Positions 24,843 to 33,011 of a DNA stretch of 64,000 bases are shown here, piece by piece. Under the pieces are notes generated by a model. It saw nothing but the letters and a program-made list of their open reading frames with translations, searched no databases and was not told the DNA's origin. How positions within the stretch are numbered: position 1 is the first letter of the stretch; each line of letters begins with the position of its first letter. Source of the DNA: Nibrella saemangeumensis (GTDB taxonomy: Bacteria; Bacteroidota; Bacteroidia; Cytophagales; Spirosomataceae); assembly GCF_039541915.1 (NCBI RefSeq), contig NZ_BAABHD010000024.1, positions 186,001-250,000 of the forward strand, given 5' to 3'. A program made the translations under genes and the position numbers.

Positions 24843-27800
24843 ATGACTAAGTATATACATTTTTTAATACTTGGGCTACTTTTTGCTGCATCAGCAATGG
24901 CTCAGGTTACGGTTTCGCGTCCCGTGAGCCGCATCGTCTACCAGCGAAATACGAGCAACACCGCAACGGTTCCCGTCAGCGGTCAGGCCGACCCATCCAT
25001 CACTGTTATCAACGCCCGACTGGTTTCCCGCCAGGGAGGCAATCAGGTTAGCAGTACCTCCCTGACGGTGAGTAATGGCCGATTCTCGGGTGCGCTCACC
25101 AATGTACCCGGTGGCTGGTACGATCTCCTGCTGGAGACCAGCAACGGTACCTTCCGCGTGGAGCGGGTGGGCGTTGGCGAAGTTTTCATCGTGGCGGGTC
25201 ACTCCGTGGCACAGGCCGACAACACCTATTCGATTCCGTATTCCAACGATGACCGGGTCAATGCCGTGCCGCTGCCCTCCGACAATCCGCCGTATCAGCC
25301 AATACCAGACCCAGCCCAATTGCCCAATACCTTCGGACAATACGGCAACATCAGGCCTGCTCCTTTTGGCGTACAGCCTTTTTTCTGGTCCCGCTTCGGC
25401 GAAGTACTGGCGCAGCGGTTTAACGTTCCGATCCTGATTTTCCAAACCGCTTACCAGGGAACAACCCTGGAGATGTGGTGGAAATCCTCGCAGGGCATCT
25501 ACTTTGAGCATTATTTTGTTGATGCCTCAATCGGCATGCCCTACGCCAACCTGAAAAACACGCTGACCAAATACATTCCCCAGACCGGGGTAAGAGCTGT
25601 GCTGGTGGACCACGGGCAGAACGACTATCCGTTTACAAATGTGCAGGAACTAGTCAATTGGTACAATGGCTTTCTGGAGAAAGCCCGGCAGGATCTGGGC
25701 TTCCCGCTTAAAGCCGTGATCAACCGCCACACACCTTTCCTGTACTCCAATCCGCAGCACCACATCCGTCAGGTGCAGGAGCAGGTAGCTCAGTCCGCCA
25801 ATAATTTTCCGGGACCAGATTACGACACAGGCCTGACACCTTCTGACCGGTATGATGAAATTCACCTCAATAGCAGCGGGCAGGAGAAGGCCGCCCAGTT
25901 GTGGGCTAATGTCATGACAGACGCTTTTTGGGCAACGGCTACGCCCTACCAACCGTCCTTTTCGGTGGATGACAATCAACCACCGGTAGCCGGTGGCAGT
26001 GGTACGGGTTTGCAGGGCAACTACTTCAACAACACCAGCCTGTCGGACGCTGCGGTGCTGAGCCGGATCGATGCCACCATCAACTTTATCTGGGGCATGG
26101 ATTCGCCCCAGCCTGGCGTGGTCAATGCCGATGAGTTCTCGGTCCGCTGGACCGGTCAGGTCGAAGCGCCCGTAACAGGCACCTACAGCTTCCGCACTAA
26201 CAACGATGATGGCACTCGGGTGTGGGTCAACAACCAGCTGCTGATCGACAACTGGACTCCCCAGGGGCCTACCCCCAGAGAAGGCTCCATCAACCTGACC
26301 GCCGGCCAGAAGTATGACATCAAAGTTGAGTACTTCGAAGCTTATGGCGGGGCACAGGCCCTGCTTTACTGGGTGGTGCCCGGCAGCGGTTCAGCCATCG
26401 TTGTACCCAGAGAGCGGCTCTACCCCAGTGCTTCAACCGAAGGAGGCAATCAGCCACCAACGGTAGCCAACGGCATTCCCAACCAGCAGGCCTCGGTAGG
26501 CACCGCCTTCAGCTACAGCATACCGGCTAACACCTTCAGTGATCCTAACGGAGATGCGCTTACCTATCAGATCACGGGGCTACCCGCTGGCTTATCGGCC
26601 AACGGGCTGAATATCTCCGGCACCCCTACGGCGGAGGGTACCGCGACGGTCACGGTGCGGGCCAGCGATCCGGCCGGGCAGGCTGCCACTACCACCTTCA
26701 GTCTGGCCGTCAGTGCCGCCCCGGTGGCTGGTGGCGGTACTGGCACAGGCTTGCAGGGTAACTACTTCAACAACACCAGCCTGTCGGGCACAACGGTGCT
26801 GAACCGGGTGGACGCCACCATCAACTTCCTCTGGGGGACCGATTCACCCCAGCCCGGTGTGGTCAACGCCGATGAGTTCTCGGTCCGCTGGACCGGGCAG
26901 GTCGAAGCGCCTGCCACCGGCACCTATAGCTTCCGTACCAACAACGACGATGGTACCCGCGTGTGGGTCAACAATCAGCTCATTATTGACAACTGGACTC
27001 CCCAGGGGCCTACCCCACGTGAGGGTAGTATCAATCTGACAGCCGGCCAGAAATATGACATCAAGGTGGAGTATTTTGAAGCTTATGGTGGCGCACAGGC
27101 GCTTTTGTACTGGGTGGTGCCCGGCAGCGGTTCAGCGGCCATTGTTCCCAGAGAGCGGCTGTATCCCAGTGCTTCAACGGGAGGAGGTAATCAACCACCG
27201 GTGGTGGCTAGCAGCATTCCCAACCAGCAGGCCACTGTCGGCACCGCCTTCAGCTACAGCATACCGGCTAATACCTTCAGCGATCCAAACGGAGATGCGC
27301 TCTCTTACCAGATCACCGGCCTACCGGCTGGTCTCTCGGCCAATGGGCTAAGTATTTCCGGCACCCCTACGGCAGAGGGTACCGCAACGGTGACTGTACG
27401 GGCCAGTGATCCGGCCGGACAGGTTGCCACCACCACCTTCAGTCTGGCCGTCAGTGCCGCTCCGGTGGCCGGTGGCGGCAATGGCACAGGCCTGCAGGGC
27501 AACTACTTCAACAACATGAATTTGTCAGGTACTGCCGTGCTGAGCCGGGTCGATGCCACTATCAACTTCCCCTGGGGGAACGACTCGCCCCAGCCTGGCG
27601 TGGTCAATGCCGATGAGTTCTCCGTAAGATGGACCGGCCAGGTCGAAGCGCCCGTAACAGGCACCTACAGCTTCCGTACCAACAATGATGACGGTACCCG
27701 CGTATGGGTCAACAACCAGCTGCTGATCGATAACTGGGCCCAACAGGGCCCAACCCCCAAAGAAGGCTCTATCAGCCTGACAGCCGGCCAGAAGTACGAC

Positions 27801-29417
27801 ATCAAGGTGGAGTACTTCGAAGCCTATGGCGGGGCTCAGGCGCTGCTCTACTGGGTGATGCCCGGCAGCGGCTCAGCCGTGATTGTGCCAAGGGAGCGGC
27901 TTTACCCCAGTGCTTCAACGGGAGGAGGTAATCAACCACCGGTGGTGGCTAGCAGCATTCCCAACCAGCAGGCCACGGTAGGTACCGCCTTCAGCTACAG
28001 CATACCGGCTAACACCTTCAGCGATCCTAATGGGGATGCGCTCTCTTACCAGATCACCGGACTACCGGCTGGCCTTTCGGCCAATGGGTTAAGTATTTCC
28101 GGCACCCCTACGGCAGAGGGTACTGCGACGGTGACTGTACGGGCCAGTGATCCAGCCGGGCAGGCTGCCACCACCACCTTCAGTCTGGCCGTCAGCTCGG
28201 CTCCGGTAGCCGGTGGTGGCAGTGGCACGGGCCTGCAGGGTAACTACTTCAACAACATGGATCTGTCAGGTGCTGCGGTACTGAGCCGGGTCGATGCCAC
28301 CATCAACTTCCCCTGGGGCATGGATTCGCCCCAGCCTGGCGTGGTCAATGCCGATGAGTTCTCCGTAAGATGGACCGGCCAGGTCGAAGCGCCCGTAACA
28401 GGCACCTACAGCTTCCGTACCAACAATGATGATGGCACTCGGGTGTGGGTCAACAACCAGCTGCTGATCGACAACTGGGCCCAACAGGGACCCACCCCAC
28501 GTGAGGGTAGCATCAACCTCACGGCAGGCCAGAAATATGACATCAAGGTGGAATACTTCGAAGCTTATGGAGGGGCCCAGGCGCAGTTGTTCTGGGTCAT
28601 ACCCAGTGGTGGCTCAGCCGTCATTGTGCCCAAAGAGCGGCTCTACCCCAATGCTACGGATGGCGGCAACAATCAGCCACCAGTAGCCGGTGGAGGTAAC
28701 GGTACCGGTTTGCAGGGTAACTACTTTAACAACATGAACCTGTCAGGTGCTGCGGTGCTGAGCCGGGTCGATGCTACCATCAACTTCCCCTGGGGGAACG
28801 ACTCGCCCCAGCCTGGCGTGGTCAATGCCGATGAGTTCTCCGTAAGATGGACCGGCCAGGTCGAAGCGCCCGTAACAGGCACCTACAGCTTCCGTACCAA
28901 CAATGATGATGGTACTCGGGTGTGGGTCAACAATCAACTCATTATCGATAACTGGGCCCAGCAGGGACCTACTCCCAGAGAAGGCTCCATCAGCCTGACG
29001 GCAGGCCAGAAGTACAATATCAGGGTCGAGTACTTTGAAGCTTACGGGGGTGCTCAGGCGCAGTTGTTCTGGGTTATTCCCGGCAGCAGTTCAGCGGTCA
29101 TTGTGCCCCGGGAGCGGTTGTACCCCTCCACCCCGAGTACCCGCGCCGGGGTCTCCTCGGCGGAATCCATTAGCTGGAGCGTGTATCCAAACCCAGCCAC
29201 AGACGTCGTTACCATAGCGGTTCCGGCGGGGGCAGACCTATCCCGCCTTTCTGTGGAGTTTATAACCCCAAGCGGTCGCCGGATTCCGGCTGAACGGATC
29301 GAAGCAGAGATGGGAACTATCCGGCTCCCGGTTCATCATCTGGTCCCTGGGCTCTATATCCTGACCGTCAGCTCCGACGGCCGGATACTAAGTACAAGCA
29401 AGCTTCTTAAAAGATAG
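24843..29417 (+). CDS. Secreted SGNH-type esterase with five PA14 and three Ig-like domains, T9SS cargo
   Basis: A 1,524-residue protein with a signal peptide (1-20, ending AMA). Residues about 95-365 form an SGNH/sialate-O-acetylesterase-like domain: GHS (Ser near 121), DHGQNDYPF and DEIHLNSSG supply the Ser, Asn and Asp-His elements. Five PA14 domains start near 387, 634, 881, 1128 and 1287. Three Ig-like (He_PIG/cadherin-like) domains lie between the first four. The C-terminus (SVYPNPATDVVTIAV...) is a type A T9SS sorting domain, so it should be exported to the cell surface. PA14 domains usually bind glycans, so I infer a carbohydrate esterase with a multivalent binding arm. It has its own promoter region and a strong terminator. 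Confidence 0.88.
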   Translation: MTKYIHFLILGLLFAASAMAQVTVSRPVSRIVYQRNTSNTATVPVSGQADPSITVINARLVSRQGGNQVSSTSLTVSNGRFSGALTNVPGGWYDLLLETSNGTFRVERVGVGEVFIVAGHSVAQADNTYSIPYSNDDRVNAVPLPSDNPPYQPIPDPAQLPNTFGQYGNIRPAPFGVQPFFWSRFGEVLAQRFNVPILIFQTAYQGTTLEMWWKSSQGIYFEHYFVDASIGMPYANLKNTLTKYIPQTGVRAVLVDHGQNDYPFTNVQELVNWYNGFLEKARQDLGFPLKAVINRHTPFLYSNPQHHIRQVQEQVAQSANNFPGPDYDTGLTPSDRYDEIHLNSSGQEKAAQLWANVMTDAFWATATPYQPSFSVDDNQPPVAGGSGTGLQGNYFNNTSLSDAAVLSRIDATINFIWGMDSPQPGVVNADEFSVRWTGQVEAPVTGTYSFRTNNDDGTRVWVNNQLLIDNWTPQGPTPREGSINLTAGQKYDIKVEYFEAYGGAQALLYWVVPGSGSAIVVPRERLYPSASTEGGNQPPTVANGIPNQQASVGTAFSYSIPANTFSDPNGDALTYQITGLPAGLSANGLNISGTPTAEGTATVTVRASDPAGQAATTTFSLAVSAAPVAGGGTGTGLQGNYFNNTSLSGTTVLNRVDATINFLWGTDSPQPGVVNADEFSVRWTGQVEAPATGTYSFRTNNDDGTRVWVNNQLIIDNWTPQGPTPREGSINLTAGQKYDIKVEYFEAYGGAQALLYWVVPGSGSAAIVPRERLYPSASTGGGNQPPVVASSIPNQQATVGTAFSYSIPANTFSDPNGDALSYQITGLPAGLSANGLSISGTPTAEGTATVTVRASDPAGQVATTTFSLAVSAAPVAGGGNGTGLQGNYFNNMNLSGTAVLSRVDATINFPWGNDSPQPGVVNADEFSVRWTGQVEAPVTGTYSFRTNNDDGTRVWVNNQLLIDNWAQQGPTPKEGSISLTAGQKYDIKVEYFEAYGGAQALLYWVMPGSGSAVIVPRERLYPSASTGGGNQPPVVASSIPNQQATVGTAFSYSIPANTFSDPNGDALSYQITGLPAGLSANGLSISGTPTAEGTATVTVRASDPAGQAATTTFSLAVSSAPVAGGGSGTGLQGNYFNNMDLSGAAVLSRVDATINFPWGMDSPQPGVVNADEFSVRWTGQVEAPVTGTYSFRTNNDDGTRVWVNNQLLIDNWAQQGPTPREGSINLTAGQKYDIKVEYFEAYGGAQAQLFWVIPSGGSAVIVPKERLYPNATDGGNNQPPVAGGGNGTGLQGNYFNNMNLSGAAVLSRVDATINFPWGNDSPQPGVVNADEFSVRWTGQVEAPVTGTYSFRTNNDDGTRVWVNNQLIIDNWAQQGPTPREGSISLTAGQKYNIRVEYFEAYGGAQAQLFWVIPGSSSAVIVPRERLYPSTPSTRAGVSSAESISWSVYPNPATDVVTIAVPAGADLSRLSVEFITPSGRRIPAERIEAEMGTIRLPVHHLVPGLYILTVSSDGRILSTSKLLKR
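26001..29130 (+). repeat. Near-identical 741-bp modules inside the PA14 gene
   Basis: PA14 units begin at 26001, 26742, 27483, 28224 and 28701. The first three steps are exactly 741 bp (PA14 plus Ig-like) and the last is 477 bp (PA14 alone, with the Ig domain absent). Long stretches are identical at the nucleotide level, including third codon positions, pointing to recent duplication or gene conversion. Confidence 0.92.
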
Positions 29418-29429
29418 TCAAAAAGGAGT

Positions 29430-29478
29430 AATACAGATGAGGCACTTTGAATTCTGTTCAAAGTGCCTCATCTGTATT
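29430..29478. terminator. Perfect 22-bp inverted repeat, bidirectional terminator
   Basis: Arms at 29430-29451 and 29457-29478 are perfectly complementary around a 5-nt loop. It lies between the convergent PA14 gene and the 134-residue gene and probably stops both transcripts. Confidence 0.85.
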
Positions 29479-29500
29479 ATTGGTTTTCGGTCAGTATGAT

Positions 29501-29905
29501 CTACTGTTTTACGGTATCCTGCGGCACTTGTTGTGAAGGCTGCTGCGGTGTTTGCGGCTGCAGACAGTTCCGGGTGGTACCCAGCGTGGCGTTCAGCCGC
29601 AAATAATCCATGGCGTTGATTCTGGGCGTGGGCGTATAGTAGAACTGATTCAGCCAGCCCTGGTAATCGTTCAATTTCTGTACTGCATCCGACGTGTTTC
29701 CCTGGCCATACGCGTCCAGGGCCCCTCGTAACGCCCGGCTCAACGTAGTTTTGTCGGTTGTGCTTAGTGATGCTGACTGTTGCGTCGTATACAACAACAG
29801 GTTTAAGCTGGCCTCGCAGCCATCGAACTTGCCGGCTTTAGAAACCGGCCCGACAGCCAGAAAACTCGCCACAACCACCATCCATATAAAAGCCTTCGTT
29901 CGCAT
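29501..29905 (-). CDS. Hypothetical secreted protein
   Basis: A 134-residue protein with a signal peptide (about 1-24, ending VSKA). The mature part is mostly helical (LSLLLYTTQQ-like start, SRALRGALDAYGQGNTSDAVQKLNDYQGWLNQ), with two cysteines (Cys30 and one near residue 117) that could form a disulfide. The tail is Pro/Gln-rich (PQTPQQPSQQVPQD). I do not recognise the family. It is the last gene leftward before the convergent terminator and is 77 bp from the DenD-like gene end, on the same strand. Confidence 0.6.
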   Translation of the reverse strand: MRTKAFIWMVVVASFLAVGPVSKAGKFDGCEASLNLLLYTTQQSASLSTTDKTTLSRALRGALDAYGQGNTSDAVQKLNDYQGWLNQFYYTPTPRINAMDYLRLNATLGTTRNCLQPQTPQQPSQQVPQDTVKQ

Positions 29906-29982
29906 AAGCCTGTTTTTATTGGATAAACAAACAAAAGCCCCGGTCCGTTCGTCTGCCCCCTCCTGCTCCTGCCTGGCATGGG

Positions 29983-30939
29983 TCAGGCGGGTGTTGACCC
30001 CGTGGCACGCCGGTGTTGCCGGATGAAATCGTCGAAGTGATGGTCCACCTGAAACCCCAGGCTTAACGCCCGGCTGTTGTCGATGGCCCCCGGCCAGCTG
30101 CTGACAATCCGGCTGATGGCTTCATTGGGTTCAAAGCGGACACGGGCAAGGGTTTCGGCATTGGTCGCCCGCCCGAGCGCGTCCAGCATCTGTTGTACCG
30201 TTACCTGAATACCCGGCAGGTTTACGGTTCGCCAGTTGCCCAGGCTGGCGGCTGGCAGCGTAGCGGCATGGATCAGGTTCTGCACCACCGTATCCGGACT
30301 TGAGAGCCAGAGTGGCAGATCGGGCGATACGGGACAAACGGCCGGTTCACCAGCCAGGGGTTCCCGAATAAGGCTGCTGACAAACGAAGAAGCAGCCTGA
30401 TTGGGACGACCTGGCCGCACACAAATGGTAGGCAGCCGGACTACCCGGCCATCAACAAAGCCTTTGCGGGCGTAATCATTGACCAATAGTTCTCCCATTG
30501 CCTTCTGCGCACCGTACGACGATTGGGGTGTTACGACCGTGGTGTCGGTTACCAGAGCCGGCAGCGCACCGCCGTAAACGGCCACGGAGCTGGAGAATAC
30601 AAATCGAATGTCCGGGCGGGTATGGCGGCAAGCCTCCAGCAATTGGCGGGTAACATCCAGGTTCACCCGCCAGCCCAGATCAAAATCGGCTTCGGCATGA
30701 CTGCTCACGATTGCAGCCAGGTGAAAAATCAACCCGGTCTGGGGAGTTACCAGGGCGGTAGCCGCTCCGGTCTCGGTCAAATCGGTCTGCTGGCAACGCA
30801 CCCGCGCATCTGGGCCGGGCTTAGCCGGCTCGACCAGATCGACCAGCAGTAAGTCGTCAAACGCTACGGAGCTGCTCAGCAGGGTGCTGGCCAGCCGCTG
30901 CCCGAGGAATCCTCCCCCTCCGGTTATTATGATCTGCAT
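29983..30939 (-). CDS. NAD-dependent epimerase/dehydratase family, DenD-like
   Basis: A 318-residue protein from the ATG at 30939; an upstream in-frame start at 31008 adds 23 residues before the Rossmann strand and is rejected. It starts MQIIITGGGGFLGQRLA (NAD-binding TGGGGFLG). It has the catalytic FSSSVAVYG and SYGAQK (YxxxK) and the block VVRLPTICVRPG. The overall pattern resembles D-erythronate dehydrogenase DenD of the extended SDR family, which oxidises a C4 sugar acid. No OtnK/DtnK kinase or OtnI/OtnC lies nearby, so the substrate may be a different sugar acid. A second SDR gene starts 37 bp upstream and both are probably co-transcribed. Confidence 0.78.
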   Translation of the reverse strand: MQIIITGGGGFLGQRLASTLLSSSVAFDDLLLVDLVEPAKPGPDARVRCQQTDLTETGAATALVTPQTGLIFHLAAIVSSHAEADFDLGWRVNLDVTRQLLEACRHTRPDIRFVFSSSVAVYGGALPALVTDTTVVTPQSSYGAQKAMGELLVNDYARKGFVDGRVVRLPTICVRPGRPNQAASSFVSSLIREPLAGEPAVCPVSPDLPLWLSSPDTVVQNLIHAATLPAASLGNWRTVNLPGIQVTVQQMLDALGRATNAETLARVRFEPNEAISRIVSSWPGAIDNSRALSLGFQVDHHFDDFIRQHRRATGSTPA

Positions 30940-30976
30940 AAATGGTTTTCGTCTACTATGGTAACAGCAATAATTC

Positions 30977-31732
30977 TTAGTAGGTAGCTCGCCCGCCCGA
31001 GAGGTCAAAGATAACCCCGGTATTAAAACTGGCCTCTGCCGACACGATCCAGGCAGCGAGAGCGGCTACTTCCTCTACGGTTCCGAGTCGCTTCATGGGT
31101 ATTTTGGCAGTCATATACGCCAGTTGCTCCGGAGCCGTATTTTCGTTCATAGCCGTCCGGATGACCGCCGGCGCAATGCCGTTGACAGTAATGCCCGTTT
31201 CGGCGTATTCTTTACCAATTCCCTTAACAAGGCCAATTACGCCGGCTTTGGTGGACGAGTAGCCGGCCATAAACGGGTTTCCTTCCTTGCCGGCAATGGA
31301 AGCCAGGTGGAGTATGCGCCCATAGTTGCGTTTCTCCATGGCTTTAACAGCGTATTTGGTCATCAGAAACGCTCCGCGCAGATTGATCCCGTAGATCCTG
31401 TCAAAATCCGCTACGGCATAGTCAGTGATTTTGGTACTGGTAGGCCCTACAATGCCGGCCGAGTTTACCATAATATCGAGCCGGCCGAAAGTTCCGTCCA
31501 CGGCACGTATAGCTTCTGCCACTGGCTGCTCCTGCGAAATGTCTACCGCATAACCCGTTGCGGGGTAGCCTTGCTCATTAAACTCAGCTACCGTCTGCTG
31601 GAGGGAACGCTCATTGATGTCAAATAAAGCAAGCGTAGCGCCTTCGGAGGCCAATCGGCGGGCAATGGCTTTACCAATGCCATCGGCTCCACCCGTAACA
31701 ATGGCTACCTGATCTGTAAACCGGTCTGACAT
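30977..31732 (-). CDS. Short-chain dehydrogenase/reductase
   Basis: A 251-residue classical SDR. TGGADGIG (13-20) is the cofactor motif and Asp near 38 (LFDINE) favours NAD. NSAG, SIAGKEGNPF (catalytic Ser) and YSSTK (YxxxK) complete the active site. It ends SGGRATY. It is closest in feel to sugar or polyol dehydrogenases such as those that act on 2-keto-3-deoxy-L-fuconate or D-threitol-like compounds, but I cannot choose between them. It precedes the DenD-like gene on the same strand with a 37-bp gap, so a two-step oxidation is plausible. Confidence 0.85.
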   Translation of the reverse strand: MSDRFTDQVAIVTGGADGIGKAIARRLASEGATLALFDINERSLQQTVAEFNEQGYPATGYAVDISQEQPVAEAIRAVDGTFGRLDIMVNSAGIVGPTSTKITDYAVADFDRIYGINLRGAFLMTKYAVKAMEKRNYGRILHLASIAGKEGNPFMAGYSSTKAGVIGLVKGIGKEYAETGITVNGIAPAVIRTAMNENTAPEQLAYMTAKIPMKRLGTVEEVAALAAWIVSAEASFNTGVIFDLSGGRATY

Positions 31733-31892
31733 GATGTTGTCGTAAAACAGTGCGTATAATCCATATAAGAGGATTAATTGCCGCGCTTACTCAAACTCGG
31801 TTTGGTAACCGGCAATGCCATCTTACCAAAGAGACCGTCGCCGGACGCCCTCTTTCCTGCCTATGCTCAACTACATCCGTAGGGAGCCTGCG

Positions 31893-32846
31893 CTACTTCT
31901 TCCGGAATGTAGTTACGTTGTACAGCAACCCAATCGCTAAGGTCTGCTGAAGCTGGAGGCCGGATGAGAAGTCTTCATCGTACAAGCCGATCAGGCTAAA
32001 GGTGGTGCTGAGGTACCGGCTTATTTTGGCGGTCAGCATTAAATCCAGGCGATGATCAATCGCGTTCATCGTCTGATAATTGGCGTACAGCAGGTAGCGG
32101 GCACTCACGTTAAAATTATCGCTCAGGTTCCGGTTCAGCATGGCCTGAAGTTGCAGGGCCAGCCACTCCGTTCGGACGTGCCGGCCGGCTTTAACCCCAT
32201 ACGCTTCCTGGGTGGGATCGGGCACATAGGTACCATTGGCCAGTTTCCGGACGCGAACCGCATCATCGGTCACAAACGTAAACCGGGGCGCAAAGGGGCT
32301 GATACGCACCGAAAACCAATCAGCAGGCCGGTAGGCCAACCCCCAGGCCAACGTCAGCTGCGCCGGCGAGAAAAACGATGAAACAAGTAAGCGATTCCGG
32401 TCGGCAGCCAGATTTTCGTAACGATAGCCGGGCGCGAAGAACGAACTCAATGTCGCCGACACAAATGCCTCCCACTGGGGCGTAAGCTTACGCCCCAGTA
32501 CAGAATTCAGAAAGAGCAGATCGGCCGCTTTGCGGGTAATACCCCGCTGGCTGACGTAGCCCAGTTGCAGATCGGCGCTGTTGTCCCACGATATTGTTCC
32601 TTTTTCGTACAGGGCCCGGGCAACTATCACCGAGCCCAGGGCCAGTGAATTAACTCCGCCACCTGCCCAGTTGCTAAACGAAGCCTGGTTGACATTGACG
32701 CCACCGCTGAACGACCGCTGCCAGTAGGTGGTATCTATTTTTACGTTGATGGTGTCCGCAAAATTTTTGGTCACGGTGAGCGTATCCTGTGCCACAGTAA
32801 AAAAGGTCGGAAAAACAAGGGATACAAGGAATACAAGTTTTTTCAT
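31893..32846 (-). CDS. DUF3078 outer-membrane-type protein
   Basis: A 317-residue protein with a signal peptide (1-19, ending TVA). The early block NVNQASFSNWAGGGVNSLALG is the DUF3078 hallmark. The rest alternates aromatic and polar residues and ends in an aromatic-rich strand (IGLLYNVTTF), consistent with a beta-barrel in the outer membrane. Its function is unknown. Its start is 165 bp from the divergent haem-lipoprotein gene. Confidence 0.85.
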   Translation of the reverse strand: MKKLVFLVSLVFPTFFTVAQDTLTVTKNFADTINVKIDTTYWQRSFSGGVNVNQASFSNWAGGGVNSLALGSVIVARALYEKGTISWDNSADLQLGYVSQRGITRKAADLLFLNSVLGRKLTPQWEAFVSATLSSFFAPGYRYENLAADRNRLLVSSFFSPAQLTLAWGLAYRPADWFSVRISPFAPRFTFVTDDAVRVRKLANGTYVPDPTQEAYGVKAGRHVRTEWLALQLQAMLNRNLSDNFNVSARYLLYANYQTMNAIDHRLDLMLTAKISRYLSTTFSLIGLYDEDFSSGLQLQQTLAIGLLYNVTTFRKK

Positions 32847-33011
32847 ATAACCGGCGATTGTGATTGACTATACGTTGCCTTTAGACGATAAAGCGCAAAA
32901 GCAGGTAACCAACTGAATTAATTCGGTTCATTGGCGATTGTAAATTTTAGAGATCATTTAGCAGTATTTGCAGGCTATCAGGCGCTTTATCGTAGCAAAG
33001 AACGGTGTTTC

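Noticed and set aside
26001..29130. CRISPR or satellite array
   Set aside because: The repeats are whole protein domains in frame (PA14 and Ig-like), with no short-repeat/unique-spacer layout.
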